A stretch of 64,000 nt of DNA from Sphingobacteriales bacterium 16-39-50 (lineage in GTDB: Bacteria > Bacteroidota > Bacteroidia > Sphingobacteriales > Sphingobacteriaceae), in assembly GCA_002257025.1 (NCBI GenBank), contig NCHA01000003.1, forward strand, positions 124,001 through 188,000. Reading direction: 5' to 3'. The notes below the pieces were generated by a model. It ran no database searches. It saw only the letters and a program-made list of their open reading frames with translations, and was not told the DNA's origin. Below, in pieces: positions 42,237-51,169 of the stretch (positions are counted from its first letter, which is position 1; each line of letters opens with the position of its first letter). The position numbers and the translations under genes were made by a program.

Positions 42237-42440
42237 TTACAACTCGTTTTTTACTATGATTTCAAGGGCTTTCTGAAAATCATCCTCGTTAATGTAAACC
42301 TCAACCTCCCCAATACGGTAGGGGAAACCCTGTTTATTAATTATTATTGCCTCAATCTCGTGATCAATCAAGACCTGCCTTACAAGTTCTGATTTAAAAA
42401 AATCAGCTGATGTATAAATTTTAACCCATCCCACTTCCAT
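42237..42440 (-). CDS. DUF2007-type small protein
   Basis: 67 aa. WVKIYTSADFFKSELVRQVLID and the EVEVYINEDDFQKALEII ending are typical of the DUF2007 (putative signal-transducing) ferredoxin-like fold. The start overlaps the end of the CPBP protease gene by 20 nt, and cdsA follows at once. Function unknown. Confidence 0.85.
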   Translation of the reverse strand: MEVGWVKIYTSADFFKSELVRQVLIDHEIEAIIINKQGFPYRIGEVEVYINEDDFQKALEIIVKNEL

Positions 42441-43362
42441 CCAGACTTTCCCTTTTAATTTCGTTTAATTTTTGTGTATATCTATAAAAATATCTGATCG
42501 ATATAATAAATAATATCAAACTGATGCTGATCTGAACCGGACTTGAGGGTTCAGCTTCAAACATTTTATCAATTGAAAGTCCCTGCTGCTGATACCAGTA
42601 TGCAGTAAAAACCGCCAGAGCATTATTCAGAAAATGTCCAAGAATTGGAAGCCATAGACTACCGCTCCATACCAGAAGATAACCGAACAATGCACCCAGA
42701 AACATTCTTGGAAAAAATCCATAAAACTGGAAATGTATCGAACTAAAAATAATTGCCGTCAGCCAGATAGCAACATGATAATTTCCGAACCAACGGGCGA
42801 AAATCTGCTGAAACCCACCTCTGAAGATCAGCTCCTCCCCAAAAGCAGGGATAATTGCAAGCATGATTAAGTTCACAAGCAGAGCCGGAATAGAATTCAT
42901 CATAATAAGCCGTTTTGTCATCAGCTCCATCTTCAGTTCCTGTTGTAACATCCACGCCTCCACCTCTTTAAGGAAAAAAGGGAGTTTCATTCCCTTGTTC
43001 AGCTGCATGGTATATTCAAGCGCAGGACTTGCAGAAAACATAATCACAACGGTCAGCAAAGCCAGATAGGCCGGAACTGGTATAATTTTAAGGTACCCAA
43101 GCCAATCCTTGTTTTGGAGTTTTGCGTAAATCAAGGCAGGTATGACAAACATTCCTATAGATGAAATAATCTGAACCAGTTTGATTAGATCAAGGTTACT
43201 CATATTCCCGGCAGATAGCTGAAACATAGTTTCAGCACCATAAACTGAGATGCCTATTGCGAAGGCAATACCAGTAAAAACCACCGCCCCGGCAAAAATT
43301 AGCAGGAGCAAAAGGATCAATGAGCTAAAAGGATTACGTTCTACTGACGCGGATTTGAACAT
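42421..43362 (-). CDS. CPBP family intramembrane metalloprotease
   Basis: Abi/CAAX-protease-like membrane protein, 313 aa, with about seven to eight TM segments. Motif 1 is E176-E177-LIF-R181 (GEELIFRGGFQQIFAR) and motif 2 includes H210 (IIFSSIHFQFYGF). A third motif, ILGHFLNNAL, lies near 266. All putative metal ligands are present, so it should be active; the substrate is unknown. It heads a CPBP-DUF2007-cdsA unit. Confidence 0.9.
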   Translation of the reverse strand: MFKSASVERNPFSSLILLLLLIFAGAVVFTGIAFAIGISVYGAETMFQLSAGNMSNLDLIKLVQIISSIGMFVIPALIYAKLQNKDWLGYLKIIPVPAYLALLTVVIMFSASPALEYTMQLNKGMKLPFFLKEVEAWMLQQELKMELMTKRLIMMNSIPALLVNLIMLAIIPAFGEELIFRGGFQQIFARWFGNYHVAIWLTAIIFSSIHFQFYGFFPRMFLGALFGYLLVWSGSLWLPILGHFLNNALAVFTAYWYQQQGLSIDKMFEAEPSSPVQISISLILFIISIRYFYRYTQKLNEIKRESLDGSGMG

Positions 43363-43386
43363 GCTTATATATTATTCGTAATTTTG
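43354..43386 (+). promoter_or_regulatory. Consensus-like promoter of dusB
   Basis: TTTG (43354-43357), 21-nt spacer, TAATTTTG (43379-43386). The ATG is at 43426, so a leader of roughly 35 nt is expected. The -33 element lies inside the first codons of the divergent CPBP gene. Confidence 0.5.
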
Positions 43387-43425
43387 CAGTTTAGAATTGA
43401 GAAATACAAGGTTGAAAGATAGCTA

Positions 43426-44418
43426 ATGTCTGTTAAGATAGGAAATATAGATTTAGGAGAATTCCCGCTTTTGCTGGCACCGATGGAAGATGTTAGCGAT
43501 CCTCCATTCCGTTTCGTTTGTAAGCAAAACGGGGTGGATATGATGTATACTGAATTTATTTCTTCAGAGGGACTGATACGTGATGCCGCAAAAAGCAGGG
43601 CAAAACTCGATATATTTGAATATGAACGCCCTATTGGGATTCAGATTTTCGGGAGTGAGATAGAAAGTATGGCCGAGGCAACCCGGATTGCAACATTGGC
43701 AAACCCCGATCTGATCGATATAAATTATGGATGCCCGGTAAAAAATGTAGCTTGCCGGGGTGCCGGAGCAAGTTTATTGCAGGATATTGACAGAATGGTG
43801 GAGATGACAAAAGCTGTTGTCAATGCTACCAATCTTCCGGTCACTGTTAAAACACGTCTTGGCTGGGATGACAATACCAAAAATGTTTACGAAGTTGCTG
43901 AACGCCTTCAGGATATTGGGATTCAGGCGCTGACCATTCATGGCCGTACTCGTGCCCAAATGTATAAAGGTGAAGCCGATTGGTCACTTATCCGGGAGAT
44001 CAAAAGAAACCCAAGAATCAAAATACCGATCTTTGGTAACGGGGATGTCAACTCAATTGAAAAAGCTGCCAATTGGCGGATGGAATATGAAGTTGATGGT
44101 ATCATGATCGGCAGGGCAGCTATTGGTTATCCCTGGATCTTCAGGGAAATAAAACACTTTTTTAAGACAGGAGAGCATTTACCTGAACCAACGATTACTG
44201 AAAGAGTAGAGGTTTGTAAAACCCATCTTGATAAATCAATTGCCTGGAAAGGACCCAAAGTGGGTGTTTTTGAAATGAGAAGGCATTATTCTAATTATTT
44301 TAAGGGTATCCCTGATTTTAAGGAATATCGAATGAAACTGGTTTCACTGGAAAATATTGACCATATTCATGGGGTTTTGGAAGAAATCAATGAACGATTC
44401 CAAACAGAAATGGCTTGA
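43426..44418 (+). CDS. dusB: tRNA dihydrouridine synthase (DusB-like)
   Basis: FMN enzyme reducing uridines in the tRNA D-loop. 330 aa. Motifs: LLAPMEDVSDPPFRFVCKQ (about 16-34), the catalytic loop INYGCPVKNV with Cys103, TVKTRLGWDD, the QALTIHGRTRAQMYKGEADW block, and the FMN phosphate site GNGDVNS. The helical C-terminal domain is present. apaG follows after 45 nt. Confidence 0.95.
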   Translation: MSVKIGNIDLGEFPLLLAPMEDVSDPPFRFVCKQNGVDMMYTEFISSEGLIRDAAKSRAKLDIFEYERPIGIQIFGSEIESMAEATRIATLANPDLIDINYGCPVKNVACRGAGASLLQDIDRMVEMTKAVVNATNLPVTVKTRLGWDDNTKNVYEVAERLQDIGIQALTIHGRTRAQMYKGEADWSLIREIKRNPRIKIPIFGNGDVNSIEKAANWRMEYEVDGIMIGRAAIGYPWIFREIKHFFKTGEHLPEPTITERVEVCKTHLDKSIAWKGPKVGVFEMRRHYSNYFKGIPDFKEYRMKLVSLENIDHIHGVLEEINERFQTEMA

Positions 44419-44463
44419 TTATAAGGTTTATTTTTATATTGCCTTCTATTAAAATTAATAATT

Positions 44464-44850
44464 ATGGTAACCAAGATTACTGATGGGGTTAAAATATCGG
44501 TAGAAACCATTTACCAACCCGAATATTCCAATCCTGCAAATGAACATTTTATGTTTGCTTACCGGGTAAATATTGAAAATATGACAGAAAATAGTGTTCA
44601 ACTGCTGAACCGCCACTGGCATATTTTTGATTCAAACGGCACCAAAAGAGAGGTGGAAGGAGAGGGTGTGGTTGGCTTGCAGCCGATAATTGAACCTGGA
44701 GACAATCATGAATACGTATCAGGTTGTAATTTAAAGACCGATATGGGCAGCATGAAAGGATCTTATGAAATGAAAAGAATTGTTGACGGACGAAAATTCC
44801 GGGTCAACATTCCTGAATTTTATCTGATTGCTCCTTATAAAATGAATTAA
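44464..44850 (+). CDS. apaG: ApaG domain protein
   Basis: 128 aa, single ApaG/FN3-like beta-sandwich. Family blocks are FAYRVNIENMTENSVQLLNRHWHIFDSNG (about 27-55) and EVEGEGVVGLQPIIEPGDNHEY, the GxGxxGxxP-type pattern of ApaG. The historical link to Co2+/Mg2+ efflux is indirect; the biochemical role is unknown. Ends at a strong bidirectional terminator. Confidence 0.94.
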   Translation: MVTKITDGVKISVETIYQPEYSNPANEHFMFAYRVNIENMTENSVQLLNRHWHIFDSNGTKREVEGEGVVGLQPIIEPGDNHEYVSGCNLKTDMGSMKGSYEMKRIVDGRKFRVNIPEFYLIAPYKMN

Positions 44851-44867
44851 TCTGAAACGAAATCTAA

Positions 44868-44905
44868 AAAAAAGCCCCTTTATGAAATCATAAAGGGGCT
44901 TTTCT
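44868..44905. terminator. Bidirectional rho-independent terminator
   Basis: AAAGCCCCTTTATGA (44871-44885) pairs perfectly with TCATAAAGGGGCTTT (44888-44902), flanked by A and T runs. It serves apaG on the plus strand and the metallopeptidase gene on the minus strand. Confidence 0.88.
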
Positions 44906-44920
44906 GTTTGAAATAAATTA

Positions 44921-45607
44921 CTATTCCCTTCTTCCCATTAACATACTGGCATAATAAACCAATGTTGCTAATGAGCCTAATGCAGCTACCACATAGGTCA
45001 TTGCTGCCCACCAAAGAGCATCTTTTGCCTGATCATTCTCAAGGCTGGTTTGCATAATACCACGATTACTTTGCAGCCAGGCTAAGGCTCTGTTGCTTGC
45101 ATCAAATTCAACCGGAAGGGTAATGAAAGCAAACAAGGTTACTACCGCAAGAGCTACCACACCAATAGCCAGAACGGTGATGTCTCCTGAAAAGATAAGA
45201 AGCATCACGCCAATCATCAATGCCCACTGCGTAATCTTTGATGCAACATTAACTGCCGGAACAACAGAAGACCTGAATTTTAACCAGCTGTATGCCTTTG
45301 CATGCTGCACAGCATGGCCACATTCGTGTGCGGCAACTGCTGCTGCTGCGACACTTCGTCCATGATATACTTCCGGACTCAGGTTTACAGTTCGGTCTGC
45401 CGGATTATAGTGATCTGATAACTGACCCTCAGCAGAAATAATCTGAACATCATATATTCCGTTATCCTTTAACATTTTATCAGCTATGTCTTTTCCGCTC
45501 ATCGCTGAACCAAGAGGCATTTCGGAGTACTGTTTAAATTTGCTTTTAAAACGCCATTGGACAGCAAAACTAACTACCGCAATGACAATCATTAAAATTA
45601 ATCCCAT
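44921..45607 (-). CDS. Membrane zinc metallopeptidase (YugP-like)
   Basis: 228 aa. One N-terminal TM segment is followed by the zinc-binding H94-E95-CG-H98 (AAHECGHAVQH) and three further TM segments (about 123-160, 195-222). The RTVNLSPEVYHGRSVAAAAVAAHECGH block is characteristic of the YugP/DUF zinc metallopeptidase family. Substrate unknown. Single-gene unit. Confidence 0.9.
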   Translation of the reverse strand: MGLILMIVIAVVSFAVQWRFKSKFKQYSEMPLGSAMSGKDIADKMLKDNGIYDVQIISAEGQLSDHYNPADRTVNLSPEVYHGRSVAAAAVAAHECGHAVQHAKAYSWLKFRSSVVPAVNVASKITQWALMIGVMLLIFSGDITVLAIGVVALAVVTLFAFITLPVEFDASNRALAWLQSNRGIMQTSLENDQAKDALWWAAMTYVVAALGSLATLVYYASMLMGRRE

Positions 45608-45683
45608 AGTTTGTATTTTCCTTAAACTTATTCAATAACCATTCCGAATAAAAATAATCACAAATAATTTACCTTTAGATTAT

Positions 45684-46820
45684 ATGTCCAATCTTTTTTC
45701 TTACTGGGAACAGAAATCATTCTTAACCGGCTTTGATGTGATCATCGTTGGCAGTGGAATTGTTGGTTTAAGTGCAGCCCTGTATCTAAAATTGAAGCAG
45801 CCCTCTCTAAAGATTGGAATCCTGGAATCGGGTTTTCTGCCTTCTGGTGCAAGCACAAAAAATGCGGGTTTTGCATGCTTTGGAAGCATTTCTGAGCTGG
45901 TAAATGAGCTGGAATCAAAGCCAGAAACTGAGGTTCTGGAAATGATTGACATGCGCTGGAGAGGTCTGGAAAAACTTAGAAAAAATCTTGGGGATCCCGC
46001 TATTTGTTTTGAACAAAATGGAGGTTATGAAGTATTTAAAGATAGCGAAGCTGATCTGGCAAATTACTGCATCGATAGGATATCCTGGTTTAATACATTC
46101 CTCAAACCAGTCATTAGAAAACATGACATTTATGCAGTTTCCTCTGATAAAATTGCAGAATTTGGTATGCATGGTATCTGCAATATCATAAAAAATAAAT
46201 ACGAAGGACAAATAGATACGGGCAAAATGATGATCGCCTTGCTTTCAAGGGTTCAGGGAATGGGAGTAGCTGTTTTTAATAATTGTAGGGTTCAAAAGAT
46301 TGAGAAGGATCCTGGGAATAAAAATGTATTTACTAATCAGGGTATATTTAATGCGAAAACCGTTATTCTCGCTACCAATGCCTTTATCAAAGATCTGATA
46401 CCTGAGCTCGATGTAATTCCGGGAAGAGGGCAGATACTGATCACAGAGCCAATAAAGCAGCTGAAAATAAAAGGTACCTTTCATTACAACAAGGGTTATA
46501 CCTATTTCAGAAATATTGATGATAGAATATTGTTGGGTGGTGGACGAGACCTGGATTTTAAAGGAGAAGAAACCACGGAAGCCGGAGTCACGCCAATTAT
46601 TCAGGAAGAACTAGAAAAACTATTGTATAAGACCATAGTCCCGGGACAAAAACCAAAAATTGAATACCGTTGGAGTGGGGTAATGGGTTTTGGTAAGGAT
46701 TTAAAGCCTATAGTAAAGGAAATTTCGCCAGGATTGCTTTGCGCCGTCCGTTGTAATGGAATGGGCGTCGCAATGGGAAGCCTTTTAGGTCAGCAGGTCG
46801 CAGATCTTGTTAATATTTGA
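45684..46820 (+). CDS. FAD-dependent oxidoreductase (DAO family)
   Basis: 378 aa, D-amino-acid-oxidase-type fold. The dinucleotide-binding motif is DVIIVGSGIVGLSAALYLK (19-37), followed by the STKNAGFACFG isoalloxazine-contact region. The C-terminal segment IEYRWSGVMGFGKDLKPIVKE and CNGMGVAMGSLLGQQVADL closes the FAD domain. The substrate is unknown; glycine/sarcosine oxidase-like enzymes share this layout. A TACCTTTA box lies 6 nt before the ATG. rmuC follows after 37 nt. Confidence 0.86.
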   Translation: MSNLFSYWEQKSFLTGFDVIIVGSGIVGLSAALYLKLKQPSLKIGILESGFLPSGASTKNAGFACFGSISELVNELESKPETEVLEMIDMRWRGLEKLRKNLGDPAICFEQNGGYEVFKDSEADLANYCIDRISWFNTFLKPVIRKHDIYAVSSDKIAEFGMHGICNIIKNKYEGQIDTGKMMIALLSRVQGMGVAVFNNCRVQKIEKDPGNKNVFTNQGIFNAKTVILATNAFIKDLIPELDVIPGRGQILITEPIKQLKIKGTFHYNKGYTYFRNIDDRILLGGGRDLDFKGEETTEAGVTPIIQEELEKLLYKTIVPGQKPKIEYRWSGVMGFGKDLKPIVKEISPGLLCAVRCNGMGVAMGSLLGQQVADLVNI

Positions 46821-46844
46821 CCCGGTTTCTCTTTTGTACATTTG
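46816..46844 (+). promoter_or_regulatory. Candidate rmuC promoter
   Basis: TTTG (46816-46819), 17-nt spacer, TACATTTG (46837-46844), 13 nt before the rmuC ATG. The -33 element overlaps the stop of the preceding gene. Confidence 0.45.
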
Positions 46845-46857
46845 ATAAATTAAAGAA

Positions 46858-48195
46858 ATGGAAATCTATATTCTGCCTGCAGCGGCCATAATTATTGCTG
46901 TTCTGTTCATTCTCTTACGTGCAAAACCTAAATCCGGTATTGCTGTTCCGGAGGACTTCGACCATCTCAAATCTGAGAATGAACAATTAAAAATCAGTCT
47001 GGCAAAGGCAGAGGAGCGGGCTGAAAATCTGAGAACAGAACAGGAATATTTAAAAAAAGAGCTAAATACAGAGCGTGAAAAACTATCTGAAGCCCTGCGT
47101 TCCCTGGAAAGTTCACGAGCTTATTTACAGGCTCAACAGGAAAAAATAGATGAGCAAAAGTCGGAGATCAAAAACAATCAGGAAAAATTCAACAAGGATT
47201 TTGAGCTGATAGCTTCCCGTATTCTGGAAGAAAAAAGCGTAAAATTCACTGAACATAGTCGCGCAAACCTTGATTTGATCATTAAACCTCTCCGTGAGAA
47301 TCTTAAAACCTTCGAAGACAAAGTAGACAAGGTTTATAAAGCTGAGTCGGATGAACGAAATATCCTACGTGGACATATCAATCAGCTCATCGAACAATCT
47401 AACCTGATGAATCAGGAAACGAAAAATCTTACCAGGGCTCTTAAAGGAGATAGTAAAAAGCAGGGTAACTGGGGTGAACTAATTCTGGAAAGGGTTTTGG
47501 AGCGGTCGGGTCTTGTGAAAGATCAGGAATACCGCATCCAGGCTTCTCACCAATCTTCGGATGGCGGTCGCTTCCAGCCCGATGTGGTAATCGATTTGCC
47601 AGATGATAAACACCTCATCATTGATGCAAAGGTTTCACTTACAGCTTATGAGCGGCTCGTAAACTGTGAAAGCGATGAAGACCGTAACCTGTTCACTAAA
47701 CAGCATATCGCCTCCATTCGGAATCATATTATTGAGCTTTCATCCAAAAATTATAGTGAGCTGTATAAAATCAATTCTCCTGATTTTGTGATGCTTTTTA
47801 TTCCGATTGAGTCCAGTTTTAGTATTGCGGTACAACATGATGCTGAGCTGTTTAATTTTGCCTGGGAGAAGCATGTGGTCATTGTAAGTCCGTCAACACT
47901 GCTTGCCACATTGCGTACGATTGCAAGTATGTGGAAGCAGGAACGGCAAAACCGAAACGTTATGGAGATTGCCCGCCTGAGCGGTGAAATGTATGATAAA
48001 TTTATTGGCTTTATGTCCGACATGGAAGGCATTGGTAAAAACATCAAACAAAGTCAGGATGCTTATGACAAAGCCATCAATAAATTATCCAGTGGTCGGG
48101 GTAATCTGAGTACTACGGCTGAGAAAATTAAAAAACTGGGCGCCAGAACAGGCAAGCAGCTTGATCAGAAATTTATCAGTGAAGATGACGATTAA
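46858..48195 (+). CDS. rmuC: DNA recombination protein RmuC
   Basis: 445 aa. A single N-terminal TM anchor (about 4-21) is followed by a long coiled coil (about 35-130). The RmuC nuclease-like domain (about 150-400) shows KGDSKKQGNWGELILERVLERSGL, the FQPDVVIDLPDDKHLIIDAKV metal-binding PD-(D/E)XK-like stretch and FIPIESSFSIA. The family limits inversions at short inverted repeats. It overlaps the convergent DUF6370 gene by 4 nt. Confidence 0.94.
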   Translation: MEIYILPAAAIIIAVLFILLRAKPKSGIAVPEDFDHLKSENEQLKISLAKAEERAENLRTEQEYLKKELNTEREKLSEALRSLESSRAYLQAQQEKIDEQKSEIKNNQEKFNKDFELIASRILEEKSVKFTEHSRANLDLIIKPLRENLKTFEDKVDKVYKAESDERNILRGHINQLIEQSNLMNQETKNLTRALKGDSKKQGNWGELILERVLERSGLVKDQEYRIQASHQSSDGGRFQPDVVIDLPDDKHLIIDAKVSLTAYERLVNCESDEDRNLFTKQHIASIRNHIIELSSKNYSELYKINSPDFVMLFIPIESSFSIAVQHDAELFNFAWEKHVVIVSPSTLLATLRTIASMWKQERQNRNVMEIARLSGEMYDKFIGFMSDMEGIGKNIKQSQDAYDKAINKLSSGRGNLSTTAEKIKKLGARTGKQLDQKFISEDDD

Positions 48196-48533
48196 TTGGT
48201 TTTAGGCGTTTCGGGTAAGAGCTTAAAATAAGTAGCCAAAAATCGATTGTTAACAATACTTCCCTTTATCTCGGCTTTTCTGATTTTTTCGCAAAAACCG
48301 TCCTTCGCGTGGGCGTCACCGTGGTCATCAATCTTAGTTCCATCTACAAAATAAGATTTCCCATTAATCCGAACGGCAAGGTCGCATCCTTTTCCTGCCA
48401 TTTTAAACTGGCATTGTCCGCAGGAGGCTTCTGCTATCTGCACCTTGTTTGCATTTGCAAACTTAGGTTTGGGCTGGGCATTCACAATACTGAATGTACA
48501 GCAGATGAAGAGTATAAAAAGGCTGTTTTTCAT
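48192..48533 (-). CDS. DUF6370-type secreted protein
   Basis: 113 aa with a signal peptide (1-19, IVNAQ). The core EASCGQCQFKMAGKGCDLAVRINGKSYFVDG (about 36-66) with the C-x2-C-x8-C pattern, followed by HGDAHAKDGFC, is that of the Bacteroidota DUF6370 family. The Cys/His content suggests metal binding or disulfides; no function is known. It lies 22 nt after the fucosidase gene and ends 4 nt inside rmuC. Confidence 0.82.
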   Translation of the reverse strand: MKNSLFILFICCTFSIVNAQPKPKFANANKVQIAEASCGQCQFKMAGKGCDLAVRINGKSYFVDGTKIDDHGDAHAKDGFCEKIRKAEIKGSIVNNRFLATYFKLLPETPKTN

Positions 48534-48555
48534 TTATTTGGATTCGGTTTTTCGA

Positions 48556-50028
48556 TTAATAAATTTCTGCATTTGAGATCAATGGGCAGGCTTTAGAATC
48601 ATTGATATTTATCCTGATTCTGGAAGTCATGACAGGATCTATCCTCAATATTCTTTTATATCCTATTGTCGATGCTGCTGCAACTTTTTGCCATGCACCA
48701 TCTTTCCAAATATCTACAGTAAAGTCTTTAACCCTTTGCCCGAGCTTAATATATTCCTGCAATACAATATATTTAACTGGGGCTGTTTTACCCAGATCAA
48801 TTTCAAAACTTCCGGTCTTCAAATCATCATCGGTAGTCCAGTAAGTATCCTTTTTCCCATCAGTGATCATTTTACCAGCATAAATGGCAGCATCTGAACG
48901 AATGGAACTGGTCTTTACCCTCGCTTTTTTAGCGATATTAAGAGCAAACTCGGTATCCAGTATTTTTTTATATCCCTTCAGGGATTCAATATCCTTTTCA
49001 TGGAAAAGTCCGCGCTGATCAGGCGGAATGTTGAGTAAAAGTGTTGATCCACGTCCAACAGAACTAAGATAGATCTCAAATAACTGCTCTGCTGACTTTA
49101 CTTTCACATCTTCATTGGCATGATAAAACCATCCCGGACGGATAGATACATCCACCTCTGCCGGTACCCATTTATCCCCATCTGCTGAACCTGAATTTAA
49201 AATGTCAGATATTCCGGGTTTACCGGCGTGCAAGGTATCTGTTGATATGGTATTCCAGTTAGTTTCGCCCGCGATGCCGCGTTCATTACCCACCCATCTT
49301 ACACCAGGTCCGGCATCACTGAAAAAGATCACATTTGGCTGAATTTTACGGACAATATCAAGTGTTTTTGGCCAATCGTAATAGCTCACTGCATTTATTT
49401 TTCGGATTTCGCGTGAACCTCCATAATAACCGTCACCACCATTGGCGCCATCAAACCACATTTCGAAAACCGGGCCGTAATTGCTGAACAATTCACTAAG
49501 CTGATTGCGGTAATAATCAAGGTAGGCCGGCTTTCCATATTCGGGATGATTTCTATCCCATGGAGAGAGGTAAACCCCAAACTTTAACCCGTATTTTTTT
49601 GCTGCCTCAGCTGTTTCTTTTACAAGATCACTTTTGCCATTCTTATAGGGACTGTTTTTTATCGAATGTTCTGTGTATTTACTAGGCCAGAGACAAAAGC
49701 CATCATGATGCTTTGTAGTCAGAATCAGGGTTTTAAAACCGGTTTCTTTCAGGATTTTGGCCCATTGCCGGGTATCAAGAGCTGTTGGATTAAATATCGA
49801 TTCCTTCTCATCGCCGTAACCCCATTCCAAACCGGTAAAAGTATTGGTTGTAAAATGCACAAAGGCATTGGTCTCCATCTCATGCCATTGCATCTGTTCC
49901 TCAGTAGGTAAAGGAAAAACAGGGGCGGGCGCCTCAACTTTTTTTTGCTGAGCATTTACTGCACTTGAAAAAGTTAGAAGAAATAAAGTGAGTTTAATTG
50001 TTCTTAGAATCATTTTTGCAATATTCAA
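48556..50028 (-). CDS. Alpha-L-fucosidase (GH29)
   Basis: Secreted glycoside hydrolase releasing alpha-L-fucose. 490 aa: a signal peptide (about 1-26, cleaved near VNAQ), then the GH29 TIM barrel with FVHFTTNTFTGLEWGYG and LTTKHHDGFCLW. The presumed nucleophile is Asp193 in EMWFDGANG, and GVYLSPWDRNHPEYG lies before it. A C-terminal F5/8-type carbohydrate-binding-like domain (about 375-490; RSDAAIYAGKMITDGKKDTYW) follows. There is no SusCD pair or sulfatase nearby, so it is not part of a visible polysaccharide utilisation locus. Start at Met1 or Met6. Confidence 0.93.
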   Translation of the reverse strand: MNIAKMILRTIKLTLFLLTFSSAVNAQQKKVEAPAPVFPLPTEEQMQWHEMETNAFVHFTTNTFTGLEWGYGDEKESIFNPTALDTRQWAKILKETGFKTLILTTKHHDGFCLWPSKYTEHSIKNSPYKNGKSDLVKETAEAAKKYGLKFGVYLSPWDRNHPEYGKPAYLDYYRNQLSELFSNYGPVFEMWFDGANGGDGYYGGSREIRKINAVSYYDWPKTLDIVRKIQPNVIFFSDAGPGVRWVGNERGIAGETNWNTISTDTLHAGKPGISDILNSGSADGDKWVPAEVDVSIRPGWFYHANEDVKVKSAEQLFEIYLSSVGRGSTLLLNIPPDQRGLFHEKDIESLKGYKKILDTEFALNIAKKARVKTSSIRSDAAIYAGKMITDGKKDTYWTTDDDLKTGSFEIDLGKTAPVKYIVLQEYIKLGQRVKDFTVDIWKDGAWQKVAAASTIGYKRILRIDPVMTSRIRININDSKACPLISNAEIY

Positions 50029-50063
50029 AAAATATAAATATTCTCAGCTTTACGCCCTCGAAA

Positions 50064-51113
50064 TCATTCCTGGTTTCCTTTTAAAGAATTCCATCCCTGT
50101 GCCTTGATGGGATGCACCTTCTCAGATTTAGAAATCAGGTTGCAGCCTGCTGAAGCTTCTGTCATGTGTCCGATAATTGAGATATCCGGATTATTCCTGA
50201 TCTTTTCGAAATCCGACTGTTTGATCGTAAACAGCAATTCGTAATCTTCTCCTCCATTTAAAGCACACACGGTTGGGTCGATTCCAAAATCACGGGCTGT
50301 ATCGTAGGTCATTGGGTCAATCGGGATCTTTTCTTCATACAAATTACAACCCTTATCAGATTGTTTGCAGATGTGCAGGATCTCAGAAGCAAGGCCATCC
50401 GAAATATCGATCATAGCTGTTGGCTTGATCTTCATCAGTTTCAAAGCTTCCACTATATCTTTTCGTGCTTCTGGCTTTAGCTGCCGTTCAACAATATAAT
50501 CCTTTCCTTCCAGATCGGGTTGTATATTGGGATTTTCAAGAAAAATACCCTTTTCGCGCTCCAATAACTGCAGACCGATATAAGCACCACCCAGATCCCC
50601 TGAAACACATAAAAGATCACCTTCATTTGCACCGTTTCTGTAGCAAATATCCTTTTCATCGGCATAGCCAATGCTTGTTACACTAATCACAAGGCCCTGT
50701 TTTGATGAAGTGGTATCGCCTCCGGCAAGATCAACTCCAAATTTTTCACATGCAATACTTATTCCCTGATACAATTCTTCGACTGCTTCAAGCGGAAATT
50801 TGCTCGATAAGCCGATAGAAACCGTAACCTGGGTAGCAGTTCCATTCATCGCATAAATGTCGCTTAGGTTAACCTGAATTGCCTTATATCCTAAATGCTT
50901 TAATGGAGTATAAGATAGATCGAAGTGAATTCCTTCAAGCAAAAGGTCTGTGGATATTAGGGTTCTTTTTCCCTCAAAACTAAGTACGGCAGCATCATCT
51001 CCGATAGCCTTTATGGTACTTTTATTTTTTATTTCAAAATTCTTTGTCAAATGATCAATGAGGCCAAATTCTCCCAATTGTTCAATCTCTGTGCGTCCTT
51101 TATTTTCAAACAT
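50064..51113 (-). CDS. thiL: Thiamine-monophosphate kinase
   Basis: Phosphorylates ThMP to thiamine diphosphate, the last step of the pathway. 349 aa. PurM-like fold with IGDDAAVL (near 37-44), STDLLLEGIHFDL, the AIQVNLSDIYAMNGTA Mg2+-binding region, LAGGDTTSS, MIDISDGLASE (near 236) and NGGEDYELLFT (near 284). No TPP riboswitch is visible upstream and no other thi genes are near. It lies 56 nt after the L,D-transpeptidase gene. Confidence 0.95.
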   Translation of the reverse strand: MFENKGRTEIEQLGEFGLIDHLTKNFEIKNKSTIKAIGDDAAVLSFEGKRTLISTDLLLEGIHFDLSYTPLKHLGYKAIQVNLSDIYAMNGTATQVTVSIGLSSKFPLEAVEELYQGISIACEKFGVDLAGGDTTSSKQGLVISVTSIGYADEKDICYRNGANEGDLLCVSGDLGGAYIGLQLLEREKGIFLENPNIQPDLEGKDYIVERQLKPEARKDIVEALKLMKIKPTAMIDISDGLASEILHICKQSDKGCNLYEEKIPIDPMTYDTARDFGIDPTVCALNGGEDYELLFTIKQSDFEKIRNNPDISIIGHMTEASAGCNLISKSEKVHPIKAQGWNSLKGNQE

Positions 51114-51169
51114 ATTTTGCTTTTAAAAATACAAAGGTGCTAATTTTTTAAGGAAGCGCAGTTTAAGGC

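Noticed and set aside
48556-50028. Alpha-L-fucosidase as the sign of a polysaccharide utilisation locus.
   Set aside because: No SusC/SusD pair, other glycosidase, sulfatase or regulator is nearby; neighbours are thiL, an L,D-transpeptidase and a DUF6370 gene.
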